A stretch of DNA of 64,000 nucleotides from Mesorhizobium caraganae (GTDB taxonomy: Bacteria; Pseudomonadota; Alphaproteobacteria; Rhizobiales; Rhizobiaceae), in the NCBI RefSeq assembly GCF_016836705.1, contig NZ_JAFCGY010000001.1, positions 434,001 to 498,000 on the forward strand, written 5' to 3'. Positions 52,623 to 61,935 of the stretch are shown in pieces (the stretch's first letter is position 1; every line of letters begins with the position of its first letter). Under the pieces are notes generated by a model that ran no database searches, was not told the origin of the DNA, and saw only the letters and a list, made by a program, of their open reading frames with translations. The position numbers and the translations under genes are program-made.

Positions 52623-55304
52623 ATGGAAATCGACGCAGCGCGCGAGGTGAGGACCACCTGCCCCTATTGTGGGGTGGGTTGCGGCGTGCTGGCGAAGGTC
52701 GCCGCGGACGGGCAAGTGTCGGTCCGCGGCGATCCCGACCATCCTGCCAATTTCGGCCGGCTTTGCTCCAAGGGCTCGGCCCTGGCCGAAACCATCGATC
52801 TCGACGGCAGGCTGCTCCACCCCGAAATCGACGGGCGCCGCGCCGGCTGGGACGAAGCGCTCGACCGCGTCGCCACGACCTTCTCAAAAACCATCGCCGA
52901 GCACGGTCCGGACTCGGTCGCCTTCTATGTTTCCGGACAGCTGCTGACCGAAGATTACTATGTCGCCAACAAGCTGATGAAAGGTTTTGTCGGCTCGGCC
53001 AACATCGACACTAATTCCCGCCTCTGCATGGCCTCATCGGTGGCCGGCCACCGACGCGCCTTCGGCTCCGACACCGTGCCGGGCACCTACGAGGATCTCG
53101 AGCTCGCCGACCTGATCGTGCTGGTCGGCTCCAACCTCGCCTGGTGCCATCCCGTTCTCTACCAGCGCATCGCAGCAGTGCGGGAAAAGCGGCCCGACAT
53201 GAAGGTCGTGCTGGTCGACCCGCGGCGTACCATGACTGCCGACATCGCCGACATGCATCTGGCGATCGCGCCGGATGGCGACGTTGCTTTGTTCACGGGG
53301 CTGCTCGCTTATCTCGGCCAGCACAACGCACTCGACCGAGGCTACATCTCTGCGCACACCGCGGGTTTCGGCCAGGCCCTTTTTGCCGCCTCGAAACTCG
53401 ACCTTGCCGGTGTCGCAGCCGCAACCGACCTCAGCGAGGACGAGCTCACCCGGTTCTACAGCCTGTTCGCGGCGACCTCTAAGACCGTCACCGTCTACAG
53501 CCAGGGCGTGAATCAGTCTTCGTCGGGCACCGACAAGGTCAATGCCATCATCAACTGTCATCTCGCCACTGGCCGGATCGGCAAACCCGGGGCAGGGCCG
53601 TTTTCGGTGACCGGCCAGCCCAACGCCATGGGCGGCCGCGAGGTCGGCGGCATGGCCAATATGCTCGCCGCCCACATGGAGATCGAAAACCCTGAGCATC
53701 GCGACCGCCTGCAGCGCTTCTGGAATGCGCCGGCCGTTGCGCAAAAGCCCGGCCTGAAAGCAGTGGAGATGTTTCAGGCGCTCGCCGACGGGCGCATCAA
53801 GGCGCTGTGGATCATGGCCACCAACCCCGTCGATTCCATGCCGGATGCCGACGCCGTTGAAGCAGCAATCAAGGCCTGCCCCTTCGTCGTGGTGTCGGAC
53901 GTGTTGGCCAAGACCGACACGGTCCGCCATGCCCATGTCCGGTTGCCCGCCGCCGCATGGGGCGAGAAGGACGGTACCGTCACCAATTCAGAGCGCCGGA
54001 TCTCGCGCCAGCGCTCCTTTCTGCCAGCACCCGGCGAGGCGCGACCCGACTGGTGGATCGTCGCCGAGGTTGGCAAGCGGATGGGTTTTGGCGAAGCATT
54101 TTCCTATTCGTTGCCGGCGAAAATCTTCGCCGAACACGCCGCGCTGTCGGGCTTCGAGAATGACGGCGCGCGCGATTTCGATATCGGTGCCTATTCAGGT
54201 GTCGATGAAGAAGACTATCACGCGCTGGCGCCTTTCCAGTGGCCAGCGTCGAGCTCCCAGAAGACCGCACCCGGTCCCTCCATCACCCGTTTCTTCGCCG
54301 ACGGCAATTTCTACACAGCCGACCGCAAGGCGCGGTTCGTCGCCATTCGGGCCGCCACGGAAAGCCGCACCAATCCGGACTGTCCGCTCATCCTCAACAC
54401 CGGCCGGGTCCGCGACCACTGGCACACCATGACGCGGACCGGCAGAAGCCCCCGTCTGTCCCAGCATATCGCGGAGCCCTTCGTCGAGATTCACCCGGCG
54501 GATGCGCAGCGCTACGGCATCGGCGACGCCGACATCGTGCGTATCTCCAGCCCGCGCGGCGAGGTGCTCGTGCGCGCAATGATCACGTCCCGCCAGCGCC
54601 GCGGCAGTCTGTTTGCACCGATGCATTGGACCGACCAGTTCGCCGCCAAGGGCCGGCTCGACGCGTTGACCGCGTCGCTCACCGACCCCGTTTCCGGTCA
54701 GCCCGCCTTGAAACACGTCGCGGTTCGGCTTGAGAAATTCGCCGCAAAAGCTTTTGGCTTCGCCGTGACGCGGCGACGTCCCGAGGCGATCGACGCCGAC
54801 TACTGGGCAGCAGCCCGCTGCAGGGGTGGCTGGCGCATCGAACTCGCTTTCGCCGAGGCGGAGATCGACTGGACAGGCTTTGCCCAGTCCCTGTTCGGCG
54901 CGCCGCCGGAAACCGAAATGCTCGCCTACCACGACCGCGACGCGGGCCAGCACCGTATCGCCGCCTTCGATGACAAGCACCTCGCCGGGGCCTTGTTCGT
55001 TGCGTCCGGCCCGGTCGCGGTATCACGCGGCTGGGCAGCGCAACAGCTCGAGGAGGTGCACGCCAGCCAGCGCGAACGCTTCCGCATCGTCGCCGGTCGC
55101 GCTGGAGCCGAACGGCCAGATGCCGGTGCGATCGTCTGTTCCTGTTTCGGCGTCGGGGTCAACCAGATCGTGGCGGCAGTGACGGCCGGCTGCGCGACCG
55201 TCGATGCCATCGGCGGCGCCCTGAAGGCCGGCACCAATTGCGGCTCCTGCCGGGCCGAGATCAGGGCGATCATCCAGGTCAATCGGTTTCAGGCCGCGGA
55301 GTAG
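52623..55304 (+). CDS. nasA: Assimilatory nitrate reductase, molybdopterin type
   Basis: An 893-residue cytoplasmic enzyme reducing nitrate to nitrite. The N-terminal [4Fe-4S] site is Cys 13, 16, 20 and 48 (TTCPYCGVGCGVL and GRLCSKGSAL). The molybdopterin body has TNSRLCMASSVAG with the likely Mo-ligand Cys and GQPNAMGGREVGGMANML, and the dinucleotide-binding domain follows (LILNTGRVRDHWHTMTRTG). A C-terminal BFD-like [2Fe-2S] domain (IVCSCFGVGVNQI, GTNCGSCRAEI) should accept electrons. Last gene of the operon. No separate NasB reductase gene is adjacent. Confidence 0.96.
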   Translation: MEIDAAREVRTTCPYCGVGCGVLAKVAADGQVSVRGDPDHPANFGRLCSKGSALAETIDLDGRLLHPEIDGRRAGWDEALDRVATTFSKTIAEHGPDSVAFYVSGQLLTEDYYVANKLMKGFVGSANIDTNSRLCMASSVAGHRRAFGSDTVPGTYEDLELADLIVLVGSNLAWCHPVLYQRIAAVREKRPDMKVVLVDPRRTMTADIADMHLAIAPDGDVALFTGLLAYLGQHNALDRGYISAHTAGFGQALFAASKLDLAGVAAATDLSEDELTRFYSLFAATSKTVTVYSQGVNQSSSGTDKVNAIINCHLATGRIGKPGAGPFSVTGQPNAMGGREVGGMANMLAAHMEIENPEHRDRLQRFWNAPAVAQKPGLKAVEMFQALADGRIKALWIMATNPVDSMPDADAVEAAIKACPFVVVSDVLAKTDTVRHAHVRLPAAAWGEKDGTVTNSERRISRQRSFLPAPGEARPDWWIVAEVGKRMGFGEAFSYSLPAKIFAEHAALSGFENDGARDFDIGAYSGVDEEDYHALAPFQWPASSSQKTAPGPSITRFFADGNFYTADRKARFVAIRAATESRTNPDCPLILNTGRVRDHWHTMTRTGRSPRLSQHIAEPFVEIHPADAQRYGIGDADIVRISSPRGEVLVRAMITSRQRRGSLFAPMHWTDQFAAKGRLDALTASLTDPVSGQPALKHVAVRLEKFAAKAFGFAVTRRRPEAIDADYWAAARCRGGWRIELAFAEAEIDWTGFAQSLFGAPPETEMLAYHDRDAGQHRIAAFDDKHLAGALFVASGPVAVSRGWAAQQLEEVHASQRERFRIVAGRAGAERPDAGAIVCSCFGVGVNQIVAAVTAGCATVDAIGGALKAGTNCGSCRAEIRAIIQVNRFQAAE

Positions 55305-55526
55305 ATGCGGCCGGCTCTTGGATGTGGCGCTCGTATCGAATACGCCTACCCGAGCCGACACGGCAGAGACGTCACCGCTCGCGTCGCCTATGGACAGCTC
55401 GCAACGGAGCAGCGACATTGGCGGCTCACAGCAGGCAAACCAGGGCAGGCGAGCAGGGTCTCCGCCGCACCTCGACGCCGATTTTCTGGAGTGATAAGCC
55501 GCGCCCGACGCGGCGAATTCGTAACC

Positions 55527-58500
55527 CTATTCGGCGGCCGTCTCCGAGGGCGCCTCTGCCGGCGCCGAAGGCTCGGCCACGGCACGCGGCTTGCGCCGTG
55601 AAAACAGCGACCTGAGCGTGACGTAGAACACCGGCGTCAGGAACAGGCCGACGAAGGTGACGCCGAGCATGCCGGAGAACACCGCGGTGCCGAGCGACTG
55701 GCGCATTTCTGCGCCTGGGCCCGTTGCGATCATCAGCGGCACGACGCCGAGGATGAACGCGAAGGCGGTCATCAGGATCGGTCGCAGCCTCAGCCGGCAG
55801 GCTTCGACGGCAGCCTCGGCGACCGACAGGCCGCGTTCCTGTGCCTGCCGCGCGAATTCGACGATCAGGATGGCGTTCTTGGCGGCAAGCCCGATCAGCA
55901 CGATGAGGCCGATCTGCACCAGGATGTTGTTGTCCAGCCCTCGGAACGACACGCCGAGCAACGCCGCGAGCACACCCAGCGGCACCACCAGCACAATGGC
56001 GAACGGCAGCACCCAGCTTTCATATTGCGCCGCCAGCGCCAGGAACACGAACAGCACCGACAGTGCGAAAATATAGACAGCGGCATTGCCGGTGTTGCGC
56101 TCCTGATAGGCGAGCTCGGTCCATTCATAGGAGGTACCGGCCGGCAGCGTCTTTGCCGTGATCCCTTCCATCAATGCCAGCGCGTCGCCCGTGGAAACGC
56201 CGGGCGCGGCATTGCCCTGCAGCGGCACCGAAACATACATGTTGTAGCGCTGGACCAGCGCCGGGCCGGTGACGTCGCGGATCTCGATCAACGTGCCGAG
56301 CGGAACCAGCGCGCCGGTCGCCGAGCGCACCTTCAGTTTCAAAATGTCGGCGCGATCGAGGCGGAACGCCTGGTCGGCCTGCGCCCGCACCTGGTACACG
56401 CGCCCGAAAGCGTTGAAGTCGTTGACGTAGGCGGTGCCCAAATTGATCGACAGCGTCTCGAAGATGTTGGGGATCGGCACGTTCAGGATGCGCGCCTTGT
56501 CGCGATCGATCGCCAGGAAGAATTGCGGGCTCGACGCGGAGAAGGTGGTGAACACGCCCGTCAGCCCCGGCGTCTTGTTGGCCTTGCCGGCGATTTCGTA
56601 GGCAAGCGCCAGGATCTGCCGCATGTCGGCGCTGTTGCGCTCCTGGATCTGCAGCTTGAAGCCGCCGGCATTGCCGACGCCGCGGATCGGCGGCGGCGGC
56701 AGTGCGATAATGAAGGCTTCCTTGATGCTTTGCAGGCTGCCGAACAGATTGCCGATGACCTGGGTCGCGGACTGGCCGGCTTTCAGCCGCTCGTCAAACG
56801 GTTTGAACCTGGCGAAGATCACGCCCGCGTTGCTGGCGTTGGTGAAGGTCGCGCCGGAGAAGCCTGCGAAGGCGACGGCGTAGTCGACGCCTGGCGTCTT
56901 CTGGATGATCTGCGACGCCTGCTGGATGACCGCATCGGTCCTCGACAGCGAGGCGCCGTCCGGCAGCTGGACGACGACGATCGCATAGCCCTGGTCGAGC
57001 GACGGAATGAAACCGCGCGGCACCGTCTGCACCATGTAGACCGTGGCGTAGATGAGGGCCGCGAAAACGGCCAGCATGGCGGCAATCGCTATTCGTGAGC
57101 CGACCAGCACGCGGACGATGCTCGAATACCAATGGGCGAGCCTGTCGAAGCCGCGATTGAAGCCGTCGGCGAGCGCCTGTCCGAACCGCGCCAGGAAAAA
57201 GCGCGGCGGCGCCGCAGCAGTGTGGTGTGGCTTGAACAGCAGTGCGGCCAGCGCCGGCGAAAGCGTCAGCGAATTGAATGCCGAGATCGCCGTCGACACC
57301 GCGATGGTGATCGCAAACTGCAGGTAGAACTGTCCGGAAATGCCGGGGATGAAGGCTGTCGGTACGAACACGGCTATCAGCACCAGCGAGATCGCGATGA
57401 CCGCCGTTCCGACTTCGTCCATGGTCAGGTGCGACGCCGGATTGGGCGCCAGCCCTCTGGCGATATTGCGCTCGACGTTTTCGACCACGACGATGGCATC
57501 GTCTACGACGATGCCGATCGCCAGAACGAGGCCGAACAGCGTCAGCATGTTGAGCGAGAAGCCGGCGGCGTAAAGCACTGCCAGCGTGCCGATCAGCGAC
57601 ACTGGGATCGCCACGATCGGCACGATCGCCATGCGCCACGATTGCAGGAAGACGATGATGACGATGATGACCAGCACCATTGCCTCGAGAATCGTTTTGT
57701 AGACCTCCTGGATCGACTCGGCGACGAACTCGGTCGGATTGTAGACGATGTCGTAGCTCAACCCCTTCGGGAAGTCGCGGGACAGCTCCTTCATCTTGTC
57801 CTGGATCTCCGCGGCTGCGGCGAGCGCATTGGTGCCCGGCCGCTGGAAGATGGCGAGCGCCACCGCCGGTTTGCCGTTGAGATAGGAGTTGGTGACGTAA
57901 TCCTTGGCGCCGAGCTCGATGCGCGCCACGTCCTGCAGCTGGATCAGGCGGCCGTCTTCGGTCGATTTGACGATCACGTATCGGAAGTCGCGCGCGTCGT
58001 TGAAGCGGCCTTGCGTGGTGACCGTGTACTGGAACGCCGTGCCCATGTTGGTCGGCGGCGCGCCGATCGAGCCGCCCGACACCTGGACGTTCTGGTCGCG
58101 CAGCGCCTGCACCACATCGCCGGAGGTCATCCCCAGGGCCGACAGTTTTTCCGGATCGAGCCAGATGCGCAGCGAATATTCGCGTTCACCGAAGATGATG
58201 AGGTCGCCGACGCCGTCCAACCTGAGCAGTATGTCACGCACCCGCGAGCGGGCGTAGTTCGAAACGTAGAGCTGGTCGTAGGTATTGTCGGGCGACAGCA
58301 TGTGCACGACCATCATCAGGTCGGGCGAGCTCTTGGTGGTGGTGATGCCGAGGCGGCGGACTTCTTCGGGCAGGCGCGGCTCGGCGACCGACACGCGGTT
58401 CTGCACCAGCACCTGCGCCTGGTCGAGATCGGTGCCCAGCTTGAAGGTGATGGTCAGCGCCATCGCCCCGTCGCCCGACGAATAGGACGACATGTAGAGC

Positions 58501-58730
58501 ATGCCCTCGACGCCGTTGATCTCCTGCTCGATCGGCGTTGCCACGGTCGCTGCGACCGTCTCGGCGTCGGCGCCCGGATACTGCGCGCGAACGACGATGG
58601 TCGGCGGCGCGATCTCGGGATATTGCGCGACCGGCAGCTGGGTATAAGCAATCCCGCCGAGAATCAGCAGAACGATCGAAACGACCGATGCGAAGATCGG
58701 ACGGTCGACGAAGAAATGGGCGAACCTCAT
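55527..58730 (-). CDS. RND multidrug efflux permease (AcrB/MexB family)
   Basis: A 1067-residue proton-driven inner-membrane transporter with the family opening FAHFFVDRPIFASVVSIVLL, periplasmic pore domains, and the paired acids of the proton relay in LVLAIGIVVDDAIVVVEN. Twelve membrane segments are expected. It overlaps the adaptor gene by four bases. No outer-membrane channel gene is next to it, so a TolC-type partner encoded elsewhere is likely. Exports hydrophobic toxic compounds; substrates cannot be read. Confidence 0.96.
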   Translation of the reverse strand: MRFAHFFVDRPIFASVVSIVLLILGGIAYTQLPVAQYPEIAPPTIVVRAQYPGADAETVAATVATPIEQEINGVEGMLYMSSYSSGDGAMALTITFKLGTDLDQAQVLVQNRVSVAEPRLPEEVRRLGITTTKSSPDLMMVVHMLSPDNTYDQLYVSNYARSRVRDILLRLDGVGDLIIFGEREYSLRIWLDPEKLSALGMTSGDVVQALRDQNVQVSGGSIGAPPTNMGTAFQYTVTTQGRFNDARDFRYVIVKSTEDGRLIQLQDVARIELGAKDYVTNSYLNGKPAVALAIFQRPGTNALAAAAEIQDKMKELSRDFPKGLSYDIVYNPTEFVAESIQEVYKTILEAMVLVIIVIIVFLQSWRMAIVPIVAIPVSLIGTLAVLYAAGFSLNMLTLFGLVLAIGIVVDDAIVVVENVERNIARGLAPNPASHLTMDEVGTAVIAISLVLIAVFVPTAFIPGISGQFYLQFAITIAVSTAISAFNSLTLSPALAALLFKPHHTAAAPPRFFLARFGQALADGFNRGFDRLAHWYSSIVRVLVGSRIAIAAMLAVFAALIYATVYMVQTVPRGFIPSLDQGYAIVVVQLPDGASLSRTDAVIQQASQIIQKTPGVDYAVAFAGFSGATFTNASNAGVIFARFKPFDERLKAGQSATQVIGNLFGSLQSIKEAFIIALPPPPIRGVGNAGGFKLQIQERNSADMRQILALAYEIAGKANKTPGLTGVFTTFSASSPQFFLAIDRDKARILNVPIPNIFETLSINLGTAYVNDFNAFGRVYQVRAQADQAFRLDRADILKLKVRSATGALVPLGTLIEIRDVTGPALVQRYNMYVSVPLQGNAAPGVSTGDALALMEGITAKTLPAGTSYEWTELAYQERNTGNAAVYIFALSVLFVFLALAAQYESWVLPFAIVLVVPLGVLAALLGVSFRGLDNNILVQIGLIVLIGLAAKNAILIVEFARQAQERGLSVAEAAVEACRLRLRPILMTAFAFILGVVPLMIATGPGAEMRQSLGTAVFSGMLGVTFVGLFLTPVFYVTLRSLFSRRKPRAVAEPSAPAEAPSETAAE

Positions 58731-59941
58731 TGCTGCAACCCGGCGGTTTCGACCTTGGGCGGCAACGTCACCATCTCGACCTTCACCTTGGTGCCGGGCC
58801 TGGCGTGCATCAGCCCGTTGACGATGATCGTCTCGTTGCCGGTCAGGCCCTGGCGGATCACCCGGTAGCCGTCGAGAAGCGGGCCGGTGCGCACGGGCTT
58901 CGCCGACACCATCCCGGCCTCATCCACCAGGAACACGATGCGGCGATCCTGATCGGCGCCGATCGCCTCGTCGGGCACCAGCACGCCGCTATGCGGCAGC
59001 GACCCCGGCACGTTGATGCGCCCGAACATGCCTGGCTGGAGAACGCCGTCGGCGTTGGGAAACGTTGCACGCACCCGCATGGTGCCGGTCGCGTTGTCGA
59101 TCCGGTTCTCGGCAAAATCGAGCTTGCCCTTGAAGACCGCCTCCGCGCGGTCGGCGACGCGAACCACCACCTCGAGCCCGCCGGCGCCTTCCTGCATCGA
59201 GCCGCCGCGCTCCTTCGCGTCGCGGGCGTAGCTGAAATACAGGCGCTCATCGACGTCGAAATAGAAATCGATCGGATCGCGGGTAACGATGGTCGTCAGC
59301 AAGGTGGAATCCGGCTGCACGAGGTTGCCGACCGACACCAGCCGGCGGTCGATACGGCCGGACAAGGGCGCCTTGATCTCGGTGAATTCCAGATTCAGGC
59401 TGGCCGACGTCAGCGCAGCCGTCGCGCCCTGCATCTGCGCCTGTGCCGAAAGGTATTCCCGCCGGCGGTCGTCGACCGTCGCGGTTGAGATATTGCCGGT
59501 CTTGGCGAGTTCGTCGGCGCGATCCAGCTGCATCTTGGAGAATTCGAGCAGGGACTTGGCGACGTCCACTTGCGATTTGGCGGCATCATAAGCCGCCTGG
59601 TACGGACGCTGGTCGATGGTGAAGAGCAGGTCGCCCTTGTTGACCAGTGCGCCATCCTGGAAGCTGACCTTGTCCAGATAGCCGCTGACGCGCGAACGGA
59701 TGGCGACCTGGTCAACGGCTTCGAAGCGCCCGACGAACTCGTCGTCTTCGACGATGTCACGGACCACCGGCTTGGCCGCCGTCACCACGGGTAGCTGCTG
59801 GTCCTGCGCAAACGCAGTGCTGCCGAAAGCCATGCCGAGCAGGAATGCCGCCGACAGGGCGGCGCGGGCAAGCCAACCGGCCGATCGACGGGGTCGCCCG
59901 CCCGCGTCGCGATGCAATTGCCCATTCTCGGGGGTGTCCAT
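58727..59941 (-). CDS. RND efflux periplasmic adaptor (AcrA/MexA family)
   Basis: A 404-residue membrane fusion protein. An N-terminal membrane segment (LARAALSAAFLLGMAFGSTA) is followed by the lipoyl half-motif DQVAIRSRVSGYLDKVSFQD, an alpha-hairpin (KSLLEFSKMQLDRADELAKT), the second lipoyl half and a beta-barrel domain ending in a C-terminal domain (VNGLMHARPGTKVKVEM). I start at ATG 59941; a GTG at 59953 is possible. It links the RND pump to an outer-membrane channel. Confidence 0.94.
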   Translation of the reverse strand: MDTPENGQLHRDAGGRPRRSAGWLARAALSAAFLLGMAFGSTAFAQDQQLPVVTAAKPVVRDIVEDDEFVGRFEAVDQVAIRSRVSGYLDKVSFQDGALVNKGDLLFTIDQRPYQAAYDAAKSQVDVAKSLLEFSKMQLDRADELAKTGNISTATVDDRRREYLSAQAQMQGATAALTSASLNLEFTEIKAPLSGRIDRRLVSVGNLVQPDSTLLTTIVTRDPIDFYFDVDERLYFSYARDAKERGGSMQEGAGGLEVVVRVADRAEAVFKGKLDFAENRIDNATGTMRVRATFPNADGVLQPGMFGRINVPGSLPHSGVLVPDEAIGADQDRRIVFLVDEAGMVSAKPVRTGPLLDGYRVIRQGLTGNETIIVNGLMHARPGTKVKVEMVTLPPKVETAGLQQ

Positions 59942-60118
59942 TTGCGTCCCCACTCGCTGGACCCGGAGGGTCGATTGATCCGCTTCTACGCTCAGGCTTC
60001 TCGTCGATATCAGAGCCCTGCAGTATTGTGCATGGCAACATGATCATTTTCCATGTGGGCTGAAATGTCCACCCTGTGGTTGCCCCGCCATCTGGCTAGT
60101 GCCAGCGATTTAAAGGAT

Positions 60119-60369
60119 TCAGGATTCCTTTGAAGGACGGCGTATGATTTTCATATTGTGGGCATTACCACGCCGGCCGGATACAATGGACTGCAACACC
60201 GCGCCATCGAGCAGTGCGTTGACATATCCTCCCGCTGCAGCCGTTGTTCCGCCTGGCTCATTGAAGACAATACATCGACACAAAGAACCAGCTCGAGATC
60301 CACCGAGGAAACCTGCTCCGCGGTGGCCGACAGCGACGTTGTCAGGCTCACCGCCAGAGCGAATAGCAC
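60119..60369 (-). pseudogene. DUF1194 (VWA-like) protein remnant, frameshifted and truncated
   Basis: From a GTG at 60369 the reading is VLFALAVSLTTSLSATAEQV (signal peptide), then SVDLELVLCVDVLSSMSQAE and QRLQRE. At this point one base is missing; the next frame continues GYVNALLDGAVLQSIVSGRR and then degenerates to a stop at 60119. DUF1194 proteins are secreted VWA-type proteins whose metal site begins DVSxS; here the first Ser is Leu. The rest of the domain is deleted. Confidence 0.7.
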
Positions 60370-60511
60370 GCCTCGTGCCCGTTCGGGTTTTCCCGACCAG
60401 CGAAGCGTGGAATGAAGGACGTCATCTTGCGCGTCCGAGCGGAGCCTTCGCCCTGATCGGCCTCGTCGCAGCCTCCGCCTCGGTAGCTTAGGTGAGCTAC
60501 CGGATCCTTGC

Positions 60512-61492
60512 CTACTGTGGCATCTCAAGTCCGGGCCGCAATCCTGTAGCGACGACTGAGACCCTGAATTTTCCGGCAAGTGCCCGGTCGAATATGGCGC
60601 CGACGATGATGTCGGCGTCGGCGTCGACCTCCTCGCGGATGCGGGTAGCGGCCTCATCGACTTCGAAGAGCGTCATGTCCATGCCGCCCGAGATCGAGAC
60701 CAGGACGCCCTTGGCGCCGATCATCGAGGCTTCGTCGAGAAGCGGGTTTGCGATAGCCGCTTCGGCGGCCTTCCTGGCGCGGTCCTCGCCCGTGGCTTCC
60801 CCGGTACCCATCATCGCGCGGCCCATGTCGCGCATCACCGACTTCACATCGGCGAAGTCGAGATTGATCAGCCCCTCCTTGACGATGAGGTCGGTGATGC
60901 AGCCCACGCCGGAATAAAGGACGCGATCGGCCATGGCGAAGGCGTCCGCGAAAGTCGTCTTCGCGTCGGCGATCCTGAACAGGTTCTGGTTCGGAATAAC
61001 GATCACGGTATCGGCGCATTCGCGAAGCCGGTCGATGCCCTCTTCGGCGGCTTGCATGCGGCGTTTTCCTTCGAAGGTGAATGGCTTTGTGACGACCGCC
61101 ACGGTCAGGATGCCGGCTGTCCGCGCAGCGTTCGCTATGACGGGCGCGGCACCGGTTCCAGTGCCGCCTCCCATGCCGGCGGTCACGAAGCACATATGGG
61201 TTCCCGCAAGGTGGTCCCTGATCTCGTCGATCGATTCCTCGGCGGCCGCACGGCCGACCGCGGGCAGCGATCCGGCGCCCAGGCCTTCCGTGACATGGGC
61301 TCCCAACTGGATCAGCCGCGATGCCTTCGACATGGTGAGAGCCTGGGCATCTGTGTTGGCGACGATGAATTCCGCCCCCTGCAGATTTTCCGCAATCATG
61401 TTGTTGACCGCGTTGCCGCCACCACCGCCGACGCCGACAACGGTTATCTTCGGCCGCATTTCAGAGATGACGGGCCTTGCCGCGGTGCTCAT
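60512..61492 (-). CDS. ftsZ2: FtsZ paralogue lacking the C-terminal tail (FtsZ2)
   Basis: A 326-residue tubulin-like GTPase. The GTP-binding loop [24 protein letters not shown], and the T7 catalytic loop [14 protein letters not shown] are intact, so it should bind and hydrolyse GTP and polymerise. It ends at the core domain and lacks the long linker and the C-terminal peptide that binds FtsA in normal FtsZ. Start ATG 61492 behind AAGGAGACAAG. No other division genes adjoin it. Short second FtsZ copies are known in rhizobia; the role is not settled. Confidence 0.93.
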   Translation of the reverse strand: MSTAARPVISEMRPKITVVGVGGGGGNAVNNMIAENLQGAEFIVANTDAQALTMSKASRLIQLGAHVTEGLGAGSLPAVGRAAAEESIDEIRDHLAGTHMCFVTAGMGGGTGTGAAPVIANAARTAGILTVAVVTKPFTFEGKRRMQAAEEGIDRLRECADTVIVIPNQNLFRIADAKTTFADAFAMADRVLYSGVGCITDLIVKEGLINLDFADVKSVMRDMGRAMMGTGEATGEDRARKAAEAAIANPLLDEASMIGAKGVLVSISGGMDMTLFEVDEAATRIREEVDADADIIVGAIFDRALAGKFRVSVVATGLRPGLEMPQ

Positions 61493-61935
61493 CGTCTTGT
61501 CTCCTTGGAATTGATCGACAAAAGATTCATCCCGGAACGCGCCGTTTGAACACGCCAGGTGCAAGAATCAGCTTTTACAGCCTTGGCGCAGGGAATCAGA
61601 GGGTGAACTTTGCGGCAAGACAAGATGTGGGCTCGTATCATATACGCCTGCAACTCCTGAACGTGTGCCGGCTCAATCTTTTGGGATTGGCGAGCCATCG
61701 TAGTAATGCTGGTCGCGTGGTCGTGGTGTCTTTTGACAGCAACCAGCCGGTGCGCGCACTTGCCACGCGGCGTCATGATAAGATTTCTGAAGCGCCTGGG
61801 CGCTCAAGGGGCCGTCAGAATCGGACGATGCGGAACGGCCGCAGCCCAGCACGAGCGCGCTGGGGCTGCGGCTAAAATGCTCCAATGCGGCGGCAACGCT
61901 TGATGCGGCCGCAGTTTCGCTCCACATCGTGAGGC
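61493..61935. other. Intergenic stretch between divergent genes
   Basis: About 440 bases between ftsZ2 and the DUF930 gene. No coding frame with natural composition, no clear repeat. It should hold both promoters. Confidence 0.5.

Noticed and set aside
57132..58868. A 578-codon plus-strand frame over the RND permease gene
   Set aside because: Antisense shadow; rich in Arg, His and Asp with no domain.
60144..60491. A 115-codon plus-strand frame between the RND genes and ftsZ2
   Set aside because: It lies opposite the DUF1194 remnant, whose minus-strand translation is the meaningful one.
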